From the NCBI RefSeq assembly GCF_014635305.1, contig NZ_BMCS01000003.1:758800-822799 (forward strand): a stretch of DNA of 64,000 nt, written 5' to 3'. Numbering within the stretch: position 1 is the first letter of the stretch; each line of letters starts with the position of its first letter. The notes beneath the pieces are model-generated. The model saw only the letters and a program-made list of their open reading frames with translations, was not told the origin of the DNA and did no database searches. Position numbers and translations under genes: made by a program. Shown here one piece after another: positions 54,296-62,016 of this stretch. Source of the stretch: Williamsia phyllosphaerae. GTDB taxonomy: Bacteria; Actinomycetota; Actinomycetes; Mycobacteriales; Mycobacteriaceae.

Positions 54296-56059
54296 TTACG
54301 CGGTCGCCTTCTCGCTTTCCGCGGTGGCCAGCAGTTCCTCGGCGTGGGCGCGGCCGGTGTCGGAGTCGCCCAGACCGGCGAGCATCCGGGCCAGTTCGGC
54401 GATCCGGCCGTCATGATCGAGCGTGGTCACCGAGCTGGTCACCGAACTCGCGCGGGTGCTCTTACCGATGAGCAGGTGGTTGTCGGCGAAGGCCGCCACC
54501 TGAGGCAGGTGCGTGACGACGATGACCTGATGGCTGCGGGCCAGAGCGGCGAGTCGCTTGCCGATCTCGACCGCGGCCCGACCACCCACACCGGCGTCGA
54601 CCTCGTCGAACACCATGGTCGATCCCCCACCGGGTCCGGCGAGGACCACCTCGAGGGCCAACATGACGCGCGACAGTTCGCCGCCGGACGCGGATTTGGT
54701 GATCGCCAGCGGTACAGCACCCGAGTGCGCGGCGAGGGTGAACTCGACGCGATCGACTCCGCCGGATCCGGCGTGCAGCCGGGCGCCGTCGACGACCAGA
54801 CTCCGGGGGTCGGACTCCCCCGACTCGTCCGGCACCACCGCGACACCGAGTTTGGCGTCCTTCATGGCGAGGCCGGCGAGTTCCTTGGTCACCTTCGTCG
54901 CCAGCGACCCCGCCGCCTTCGTCCGTGCCGCGGTCAGCGCACTCGCCGCGGAAACCAGCGCATCGGTGGCCTCGGTCGCCGCGACCTCGAGCGCCTCGAT
55001 CGAGACCGACGAGTCGTCGATCTCGGCGAGTCGACGCGTCGCGTCGTCGCGCCAGGCGATGACGCCGTCGATGTCGGGGGCGTACTTGCGGATCAGGTTC
55101 TTCAACTCGGCCTGACGGGCCAGGACCTTCTCGAGCTCCGAGGCGTCGGCGGGCAGACCGTTGAGGAACGATCCGAGTTCCTCGCCGATGTCGCCTACGA
55201 GGGACAACGCCTCCTCGACCCGCGGCCGCAGCTCACGCAGCGTGGGTTCCGACGTCGTCTCCAGCAGGTTGCGGACCTGACCGAGGGAGTCGAGCGCCGA
55301 CCCCGCGTCGGTGTCGGTGTCGGCCATGTCGGCCTGCCCGGTCAGGGCTACGTGGGCGCCGACCGCGACCGAACGGACCGCCTCCAGATCGCCGAGTCGG
55401 TTGACCGTGGCCGCGAGCTCCGCGTCCTCACCGGGGGTCGGTTCCACGGCACCGATCTCGTCGAGCGCGTAGCGCAGCCGGTCGGCCTCCTGGGCCAGCT
55501 GCCGCGAGTTGGCTCGACGCAGTTCGAGCTGGTCGACGGCCTGGGTCCACGCCTCGCGTGCGCGGCTGTACTCGGCGAACGTCTTCGCGACGGGTTTGCC
55601 GCCGAAACGGTCGAGGGCGTCGCGCTGGTGTTCGGGTTTGAGCAATCGCAGCTGGTCGTTCTGACCGTGGATGGTGAGAAGGCTGGTCGTGAACTGCCCG
55701 AGCACACCGACCGGCACCGAGCGACCACCGAGGTGGGCCCGCGACCGGCCGTCCGAACCGACCGAGCGAGCGGCGATGACGGTGTCGTCGTCGTCGCGTT
55801 GCGCGCCGGCGGAGTCGAGGATCTCGGCCACGCCGGTGTCGGACGGGTCGAGTCGGAAACGCCCTTCGACCATGGCGCGGTCGGTACCCGCGCGCACCCG
55901 GTCGCCGTCGCCACGCACACCGGAGAGCAGGTGCAGGCTGGTGACCACCATCGTCTTGCCTGCACCGGTCTCGCCGGTGAGCACGGTGAACCCGTCGTGG
56001 AACTCCGCGGCGGCGTCCTCGATCACGCCCAGCCCGCTGATCGCTATCTCTTCGAGCAC
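54296..56059 (-). CDS. recN: DNA repair protein RecN
   Basis: A 587-residue SMC-like ATPase for double-strand-break repair. Walker A is GETGAGKT (29-36), the C-terminal ABC signature is in SGGELSRVMLALE and Walker B VFDEVDAGVGG, with long coiled-coil arms between (about 160-365). It starts with GTG, 1 base after the nadK stop, and is followed by steA. DNA-damage regulation is possible, but no clear LexA box is seen in the tight junction. Confidence 0.95.
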   Translation of the reverse strand: MLEEIAISGLGVIEDAAAEFHDGFTVLTGETGAGKTMVVTSLHLLSGVRGDGDRVRAGTDRAMVEGRFRLDPSDTGVAEILDSAGAQRDDDDTVIAARSVGSDGRSRAHLGGRSVPVGVLGQFTTSLLTIHGQNDQLRLLKPEHQRDALDRFGGKPVAKTFAEYSRAREAWTQAVDQLELRRANSRQLAQEADRLRYALDEIGAVEPTPGEDAELAATVNRLGDLEAVRSVAVGAHVALTGQADMADTDTDAGSALDSLGQVRNLLETTSEPTLRELRPRVEEALSLVGDIGEELGSFLNGLPADASELEKVLARQAELKNLIRKYAPDIDGVIAWRDDATRRLAEIDDSSVSIEALEVAATEATDALVSAASALTAARTKAAGSLATKVTKELAGLAMKDAKLGVAVVPDESGESDPRSLVVDGARLHAGSGGVDRVEFTLAAHSGAVPLAITKSASGGELSRVMLALEVVLAGPGGGSTMVFDEVDAGVGGRAAVEIGKRLAALARSHQVIVVTHLPQVAAFADNHLLIGKSTRASSVTSSVTTLDHDGRIAELARMLAGLGDSDTGRAHAEELLATAESEKATA

Positions 56060-56060
56060 G

Positions 56061-57017
56061 TCACACCTGCCTACCCCGCCACCCGGTGACGGGGAGATCG
56101 AATTTCGTCACCAACCGGTCGGCGAACGGATCGGAGTCGATCCGGACCCACCGCACCGGTTGCTTTCCACGAACCGCCTCGACCCGGGCCCCCGCGGGGA
56201 CCTGCAGCGTCCGACGTCCGTCGCACGCGACTATGGCATGCTGCCCCGACCGTTCGACCTCGATGGCGATGACGGAATTGGGACTTGTCACCAGGGGGCG
56301 GGTGAACAATGCGTGCGCGTTGGACGGGACGACGAGGATTGCCTCGAGGTCCGGCCACATCACCGGACCGCCCGCGGAGAACGCGTACGCGGTGGATCCG
56401 GTGGGGGTCGAGATGAGCATGCCGTCGGCTCCGAACGCCGCGACCGGCCGACCGTCGACCTCGGCCACCATCTCCAACACACCCTGACTGCGGGGGTTCT
56501 GGATGCTCGCCTCGTTGAGCGCCCAGCTGCGATCGAGCACGGTGCCGTCGAGGGTGATCGCGATGTCGAGGGTCATACGGTCCTCGACCCGGTAGTCGCC
56601 GGAGATGAGCTGTTCCATGACGGCGTCGACCCGTTCGGCCTCGGCCTCGGCCAGGAACCCGATCCGTCCCAGGTTGATCCCGAGCACGGGAACCGCAGTG
56701 GGATAGGCGAGCTCGGCGGCCCGCAGGAACGTCCCGTCACCACCGAGGACGATCACGACCTCGCATCCGGCCGCCGAATCCTCGTCGCCGGAGGTGATCG
56801 CGACGTCGGCCCCCATGCTGCGCAGCTCGACCGGGTCGACGGGATGGATGTTGGGCACCCCGGATCCGGATCCGGGGTGGGCACCGCGCATGTCGTGATC
56901 GACGATACGCAGGCCGATGCCGGCGTCGCCGCAGTGTCGGGCGATCGCGGCCAGGGTGTCGGTGACGATCTCCCGCCCCGTGTGAGCGACCACCAGGAAC
57001 TCACGGTCCTGTGTCAC
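56061..57017 (-). CDS. nadK: NAD kinase
   Basis: A 318-residue ATP/polyphosphate NAD kinase making NADP. The GGDGT motif is at 92-96 (LGGDGTFLRAAEL), with NxGxxGFL (LGRIGFLAEAE) and the glycine-rich TPTGSTAYAFSAGGP loop later. The length is usual for actinobacterial PpnK. GTG 57017 lies 16 bases after tlyA, in the same order as tlyA-ppnK-recN in M. tuberculosis. Confidence 0.96.
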   Translation of the reverse strand: MTQDREFLVVAHTGREIVTDTLAAIARHCGDAGIGLRIVDHDMRGAHPGSGSGVPNIHPVDPVELRSMGADVAITSGDEDSAAGCEVVIVLGGDGTFLRAAELAYPTAVPVLGINLGRIGFLAEAEAERVDAVMEQLISGDYRVEDRMTLDIAITLDGTVLDRSWALNEASIQNPRSQGVLEMVAEVDGRPVAAFGADGMLISTPTGSTAYAFSAGGPVMWPDLEAILVVPSNAHALFTRPLVTSPNSVIAIEVERSGQHAIVACDGRRTLQVPAGARVEAVRGKQPVRWVRIDSDPFADRLVTKFDLPVTGWRGRQV

Positions 57018-57033
57018 TGTGCACCCGCGCAGC

Positions 57034-57936
57034 TCATTGAGGCCCCTTCTCGATTGCTGTCGTTATCGCAGCGAGCGTCTCGTCGTCGAGCTCACTGCTG
57101 CGGTCGGCGTGCTCGTCCGGGACACCGCCGAGCAGGATGTCCTCTGCTTCTACGTCGGGAACCGAAACGGTTCCCTCCTTGCGCAGCCACAAGAAGTATT
57201 CAACATTTCCCGACGGGCCCGGCAGCGGGCTGGCCACCACCCCCATCGTGCGTAGTCCCAGTGCCTGTGCACGGGCCGCCACCGCGCTGACCGCCCCGGC
57301 CCGCAGCGCCGGATCGCGGACCACGCCGCCGGTCCCCACGCGTTCCTTCCCCACCTCGAACTGGGGTTTGACCATCGGCAGCAGATCGCCGCCGGGCGCG
57401 ATGCACCGCGCGAAGGCGGGCAGGACCAGACGCAACGAGATGAACGACAGGTCCGCGACGATCAGCTCGACCGGGCCACCGATGTCGTCGGCGGTGAGGT
57501 GGCGGACGTTGACGCGATCGCGGACATCGACCCGTTCGTCGGACTGCAGCCGCCACACCAGCTGTCCGTAGCCGACATCGGCGGCGACCACCTGCGCCGC
57601 ACCACGTCGCAGCAGGACGTCGGTGAAACCTCCGGTGGACGCGCCGGCGTCCAGACAGCGTCGTCCCTCGACCCGCACTCCGCCCGATCCCGAGGCATCG
57701 GGGGCGAACGCGTCGAGCGCACCGATGATCTTGTGCGCACCGCGCGACGCCCATTTCTCGGTGTCGTTGTCGGTCAACAGGATCGGGGTGTCGCGGGAGA
57801 CGTTGGTGGCCGGCTTGGAGGCCCGCACACCGTTGACGCTGACCTGTCCGTCGGTGATCAGATCACGGGCCTGCTCACGCGAGCGCGCCAGACCGCGACG
57901 GACGAGCTCGGCGTCGAGACGGGCCCGGGGTGCCAC
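57034..57936 (-). CDS. tlyA: 16S/23S rRNA 2'-O-methyltransferase TlyA
   Basis: A 300-residue enzyme that methylates cytidine 2'-OH in 16S and 23S rRNA; loss gives capreomycin/viomycin resistance in mycobacteria. The N-terminal S4 domain (about 1-60: RLDAELVRRGLARSREQA) binds RNA. The methyltransferase domain has GASTGGFTD (98-106) for S-adenosylmethionine and catalytic K-D-K-E residues around SRGAHK, ADLSF and VKPQFE. GTG 57936 is the start. Confidence 0.96.
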   Translation of the reverse strand: MAPRARLDAELVRRGLARSREQARDLITDGQVSVNGVRASKPATNVSRDTPILLTDNDTEKWASRGAHKIIGALDAFAPDASGSGGVRVEGRRCLDAGASTGGFTDVLLRRGAAQVVAADVGYGQLVWRLQSDERVDVRDRVNVRHLTADDIGGPVELIVADLSFISLRLVLPAFARCIAPGGDLLPMVKPQFEVGKERVGTGGVVRDPALRAGAVSAVAARAQALGLRTMGVVASPLPGPSGNVEYFLWLRKEGTVSVPDVEAEDILLGGVPDEHADRSSELDDETLAAITTAIEKGPQ

Positions 57937-57942
57937 TACCGC

Positions 57943-58215
57943 TCACACACGGTCGAGTTGCTCCAGGGTCGCGGTGAGCACGTCGTGCGCGCGTTCGAGG
58001 AGCTCGGCCTGCGTGTCCAACGTCGACAGGTCGGCGCCCGGTTCGGTGTCACCGCCGAGATCGTGGCGGTCCTGCGCCGCACGTCGCACCTCGTCGACCT
58101 GCGCGGTGTACTCGCGCACATCCCGCTGGATCTGCGACGGATCGATGGCGGAGCGCTCGACGACCGGCGACGGAGTCGGCGGTCCGGGCCTCGGGCCCGG
58201 GATCGGTTGGTTCAT
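57943..58215 (-). CDS. Small conserved actinobacterial protein (Rv1693-like)
   Basis: A 90-residue protein with a Pro-rich start (residues 4-16) and an amphipathic helical rest that could form a coiled coil (about 28-88). The position between the phosphatase and tlyA genes matches Rv1693. Function unknown. Its ATG overlaps the stop of the HAD fusion gene (58212-58215), implying coupled translation. Confidence 0.8.
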   Translation of the reverse strand: MNQPIPGPRPGPPTPSPVVERSAIDPSQIQRDVREYTAQVDEVRRAAQDRHDLGGDTEPGADLSTLDTQAELLERAHDVLTATLEQLDRV

Positions 58216-60431
58216 CGAGACCCAACGCTATCGGAGTCCAGCCCGTACCGGCGCAGCGCCGCAGAGGCGGTGTCGTCGGTCGCGGTGAACGAGATGTCGC
58301 CGGGTTCGCGGTCGGCGAGGGTGTCGGATCCCCAGGCCGCGCTCAACAGTGCGGGCAGCAGGGAGTCGGCGTCGGCGCCGTCGGTCGATCCGACGGTGAT
58401 CGGTGACGCGGACACGTCCACCGTCCACCCGGAGGCGGACGCGATCGCACTGGCGGAGACCGGGGCGCGCAGCGCGGCCAGGTCGGGCGCGATGTGGGTC
58501 GGACGGTGATCGGGGGCGGCGCACATGGCGTCGGCCACGGTCGCCACACCGGTCAGCACGAGCAGGCTGTCGGCGCCGATGGTGTTGGCGCCGGCGATGT
58601 CGGTGTCGAGACGGTCGCCGATCACCAATGGATGCGACGCACCGCTGCGGTCGAGCGCGTCGCGCATCAGCGGGGCGGCCGGCTTCCCGGCGACGAGCGG
58701 GGTCTTCTGTGTCGCGTTGGCGACGGCGGCGACCATCGATCCGTTGCCCAGCATGAATCCCCGCTCGGACGGCAGCGTCGGGTCGATGTTGCAGGCGATC
58801 CACAGGGCGCCGGCGTTGATCGCCAGGACGGCCTCGGACAGTTGCGCCCACCCGGTCTCGGTCGAATGTCCCTGCACCACCGCGGCGGGTCGGTCGTCGG
58901 CGCTGCGGGTCACACCGATCCCCACCTCCCGGATCTCCTGTGCGAGGCCGTCGGTGCCGATGACCAGTGCTCGCGAGCCGGGCTCGAGGTGTTCGGCGAG
59001 CAACCGGGCGGCGGTCTGCGCACTGGTGACCACCTGATCGGCGTCGGCGTCGAAACCGAGGTCGGTGAGATGTTCGGCGACCTCGGGGGCCCGGCGACTG
59101 GCGTTGTTCGTGACGAAGTAGATCGGCTGGGTGGCCGCGCCCAAGGCGTCGGTCGCCCCGTCTATCGGGCGGCTGCCTGCGAACAACGTGCCGTCGAGGT
59201 CGAAGAGCAGAGCGTCGTAGCCGTCAGCCAATCCGTCGGGGCGGGGGGCAGCGTCGTTCACGGTGTCCTCGTCGGTCGTGGCCGGCGTCTGCGGCGCGGT
59301 GTCGTGTATCTCGGTCACGGGTTCCGGCTCGGCTGCGACCACGGGGGCGGCCACGGTGTCCTCGACCGCGGTCGGCGTGGGGTCCGGTTCCGGAGCGGGC
59401 TCCGGTTCGGGGGTTGCCGCGGGTTCGGGAGTCGACTCGGGTTCGGGAGTGGGCTCCGGGGTGGGCGTGCGCGTCGGCTCGGGACTCGGCTCCGGTTCGG
59501 GCGACGCGGCGGCCTCGGCGAACTCTGCTTCCTCCTGCGCCATCTCGGCCGCGAATCGCTCGGGATCGGTGAGCTCGGTCAGTCGCAATTCGGCGTCGGT
59601 CACATCGTCGAGGTCGGCCGCGGCCGCGTTCATGAACCAGGTGATCGCGTCGTCTTCCCGTCCGGCCGCCTGCAGGGCCGTGCCGTACGCATAGAACAAC
59701 CGGGCGGGGCCCGTTCCGCTCTGCCCCGGGTCGAGGCCCGCGGACTGCAGAGTCACCACGGCCTTGTCGAACTCACCGAGATCGATCCGCGCCCCGGACT
59801 CGACGATCTTCATCTCGATGGCCTCGTCGCCGGTGAGGGTGCGGCCCTCGTCGCTGCGCGCGACGTCGATGGCGCGATCCGGACGCCCCAGTCCACGTTC
59901 GCAATCGGCGATCAGGGGCAGCAGGCTGGTGCCGCCGGACATGCGTCGGGCCGCGCGGAGTTCCGACAGCGCCTCGGTCCACTCCTGGGCGTTGTAGGCG
60001 GCGATGCCCGCCGTCTCGCGGACGACGGCGATGCGGCCGGCGCGCTGACGCGCCGCTCGCGCGTGCTCGAGGGCGAGGAGCGGGTCCTCCTCGAGCAGCT
60101 GGGAGGTCATGATGAGGTGTCGCGCGACGGTGTCGGCGTTGGTGCGATCCAGCGTCAGCAGATCACGGCGGACGGCCGGGTCGAGATCCTGCGGGACGAC
60201 GTTCTCGGGCAGCGGCGGCTCCGGCGGGCGGTTCGCGGATCCCCCGCGACGCTGCTCGCCACGGTCGCGGTCCCGCGGCGGGCGACCGTCACGGTCACGA
60301 GCCGGGCGTGCGTCGCGACCTGCGCGCGGATCCCGGTCGGAGCGGCCTCGTCGGTCCGACGGCGCTCCGCGGCCCTGTCCACGATCGTCGGAGCTGTGTG
60401 CACGGGAAGGTCGGTTGTCCCGATCGGTCAT
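58212..60431 (-). CDS. TPR-like protein fused to HAD-IIA phosphatase
   Basis: A 739-residue fusion. Residues 1-70 are Arg/Asp-rich and probably disordered. Residues 85-305 form tetratricopeptide-like helices (EHARAARQRAG, YAYGTALQAAGREDDAI). A Pro-Glu repeat linker covers about 310-355. From residue 405 a HAD-IIA phosphatase follows: DLDGT (411-415), VTNNASRR, GKPAAPLM and GDRLDTDIAGA. In M. tuberculosis the equivalents are two neighbouring genes, Rv1691 and Rv1692 (glycerol-3-phosphate phosphatase). No internal stop is seen in the joining region. It heads the core array. Confidence 0.88.
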   Translation of the reverse strand: MTDRDNRPSRAHSSDDRGQGRGAPSDRRGRSDRDPRAGRDARPARDRDGRPPRDRDRGEQRRGGSANRPPEPPLPENVVPQDLDPAVRRDLLTLDRTNADTVARHLIMTSQLLEEDPLLALEHARAARQRAGRIAVVRETAGIAAYNAQEWTEALSELRAARRMSGGTSLLPLIADCERGLGRPDRAIDVARSDEGRTLTGDEAIEMKIVESGARIDLGEFDKAVVTLQSAGLDPGQSGTGPARLFYAYGTALQAAGREDDAITWFMNAAAADLDDVTDAELRLTELTDPERFAAEMAQEEAEFAEAAASPEPEPSPEPTRTPTPEPTPEPESTPEPAATPEPEPAPEPDPTPTAVEDTVAAPVVAAEPEPVTEIHDTAPQTPATTDEDTVNDAAPRPDGLADGYDALLFDLDGTLFAGSRPIDGATDALGAATQPIYFVTNNASRRAPEVAEHLTDLGFDADADQVVTSAQTAARLLAEHLEPGSRALVIGTDGLAQEIREVGIGVTRSADDRPAAVVQGHSTETGWAQLSEAVLAINAGALWIACNIDPTLPSERGFMLGNGSMVAAVANATQKTPLVAGKPAAPLMRDALDRSGASHPLVIGDRLDTDIAGANTIGADSLLVLTGVATVADAMCAAPDHRPTHIAPDLAALRAPVSASAIASASGWTVDVSASPITVGSTDGADADSLLPALLSAAWGSDTLADREPGDISFTATDDTASAALRRYGLDSDSVGSR
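59380..59510. repeat. Low-complexity Pro-Glu codon repeat within the HAD/TPR fusion
   Basis: Degenerate repeats of a short unit rich in GGCTCCGGTTCGGG-like sequence encode the Pro-Glu/Thr linker between the TPR-like and phosphatase domains. Such tracts change length easily by slippage. Confidence 0.7.
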
Positions 60432-60563
60432 GGCGGTCCTCTGGTCTCGACGATCCGCAAGCCGGATCCACGCTGTGAAGTTTGTCGGCTCAGCATATCG
60501 GGGGGCCGTCCGACCGACCGAATCGTGCGCGCACAGCCGCTCCCGCCACCGCGGGGGCGTCGA

Positions 60564-61856
60564 TCAGGCGATGCGGGCGCGGCGGATGGCCGGGGCGGTC
60601 GACTGCGGCAGCAGACGCGCGCGATCAACCGGTAGCAGCAGATCGACCTGGGCGTCCTCGGGGTACCGGTAGGGGTTGCCCAGCACGATGCCCGCGAGCT
60701 GACGGCGCAGACGCGACATCTCGGCGCGCACGGTGATCGCCTTGCCGTCGTCCCCGAACAACGCCTCGGCCATCTGCGGTGCCGTCTGCCCGGACCGATG
60801 CGTCGCCAGGAGGTAGAGGATCTCGGCGTGACGCGGCGTCGGTTCGTGGGTCCAGGCGCCGGCCCGGCCGGCGACCTGCAGCATCGGACGCAGCGGGTCC
60901 CGCAGATCGACGTCGATCTGCGTGGTACCGGCATCGCGTGGGTCGCTCGCGTCGTCGAAGACCCGGACGAGCCAGCCGCCCGGCAACGGTTCCAGATCGC
61001 AGGCTCCGAGCGCGGGCACCCACATCCGTCCCGACGCCGCGGTCTCGGGCAGCAGGACACGGGTGTGCGGAGCCAGCGAATCCACCGCGGCCACCCACCC
61101 GTGCCCGTCGACGGCCATGGCCGGTCCGGTCATCCGCGCCAACATCGGTGCCGCCACCGAGCGCAGACGGTCCAGCGTGCGGCGGTGCAGCTCTCGCAGG
61201 TGCGACTCGGCCAGCTTGGCCACCACATCGACCAGGGCGACCGTCGTCGGGTGGATGGTCGAGGCCGGGCCGCTCACGTCCACAGCGCCGATGACGTCAC
61301 CGGTCCGGGGATCGTGGATGGGCGCGCCTGCGCAGGTCCACGGGTGGTGGCTGCGCGAGTAGTGCTCGGCCGAGAAGATCTGTACCGCCCGTCGCGACAC
61401 CAGCGCGGTGCCGATGGCGTTCGTACCCACCGAGTTCTCCGCCCAGTCGGCGCCCTCGACGAACCCGAGGCGATCGGCCTTGCTCAACACCTGGGTCGAC
61501 CCACTGCGCCACAGCACACGACCGCTGCGGTCGGCGACCACGAGGATGTTGTCACCGTCGGTGATGACCGTGTCGAGTCCACGGGCGAGGTCGTCGATGA
61601 CCTCGGTCAGCCCCGATTCGTGTCGGTGCATCTCGAGATCGCCCGCTGCCACCGGCGAACCGGTGTCGGGCTGTTGATCGGGACTGATGCCGAGCGACAT
61701 GAGGCGTTCCCACGATTCCCCGATGAGCGTGCGCGGCCGGGCCGGGGACTTGTCGCCCGCCATCGTCGCGTCGTAGACCGCGGTCAGGATCTCTGCGTAC
61801 TTGCGCGGGTCATCGCCGGGTAGCACTGCGGGTTCGGGAGCGGCTGGCGATGTCAT
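60564..61856 (-). CDS. GAF-domain transcriptional regulator with C-terminal winged helix
   Basis: A 430-residue regulator. A GAF sensor domain (about 55-210) resembles those of AcoR-type activators, with NSVGTNAIGTAL and HYSRSHHPWTCAGAPIHDP (split: HYSRSHHPW, CAGAPIHDP). There is no AAA+ sigma-54 domain. A middle domain follows and a C-terminal winged helix (about 345-430: RHAEILYLLATH, AEMSRLRRQL) likely binds DNA. ATG 61856 is used; upstream frame lacks a site. It is divergent from the flavin monooxygenase, whose inducer it may sense. Confidence 0.85.
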   Translation of the reverse strand: MTSPAAPEPAVLPGDDPRKYAEILTAVYDATMAGDKSPARPRTLIGESWERLMSLGISPDQQPDTGSPVAAGDLEMHRHESGLTEVIDDLARGLDTVITDGDNILVVADRSGRVLWRSGSTQVLSKADRLGFVEGADWAENSVGTNAIGTALVSRRAVQIFSAEHYSRSHHPWTCAGAPIHDPRTGDVIGAVDVSGPASTIHPTTVALVDVVAKLAESHLRELHRRTLDRLRSVAAPMLARMTGPAMAVDGHGWVAAVDSLAPHTRVLLPETAASGRMWVPALGACDLEPLPGGWLVRVFDDASDPRDAGTTQIDVDLRDPLRPMLQVAGRAGAWTHEPTPRHAEILYLLATHRSGQTAPQMAEALFGDDGKAITVRAEMSRLRRQLAGIVLGNPYRYPEDAQVDLLLPVDRARLLPQSTAPAIRRARIA

Positions 61857-62016
61857 CGTCGGTCCAGTGTGCTCCCGGTCACACGTGGCTCGCAATCCAC
61901 CGGCCGTGTCGTGGGCGATGCAACGCACTGCAACTCTTGTCCCCCGAGCGTCTCGGGGCTGTGCTGTGGGTCACAGGTCGGTTTGTGTGACCGGCCGTGT
62001 CCACGAAGGAGTGATG
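61857..62016. promoter_or_regulatory. Divergent control region of GAF regulator and monooxygenase
   Basis: Two short perfect inverted repeats stand in this gap: CCCCGAG-CGT-CTCGGGG (61942-61958) and CTGTG-GGT-CACAG (61964-61976). The second, with TGTG/CACA arms, is the better candidate operator for the divergent regulator. AAGGAG at 62006-62011 is the monooxygenase ribosome binding site. Confidence 0.5.

Noticed and set aside
54344..56089. 581-residue plus-strand frame opposite recN
   Set aside because: The minus strand carries all RecN motifs; the plus frame has no domain and shows the usual mirrored codon pattern.
58494..60635. 713-residue plus-strand frame opposite the HAD/TPR fusion
   Set aside because: Its Gly/Arg-rich repeats are the antisense reading of the Pro-Glu linker and Arg/Asp N-terminus; no ribosome binding site or domain.
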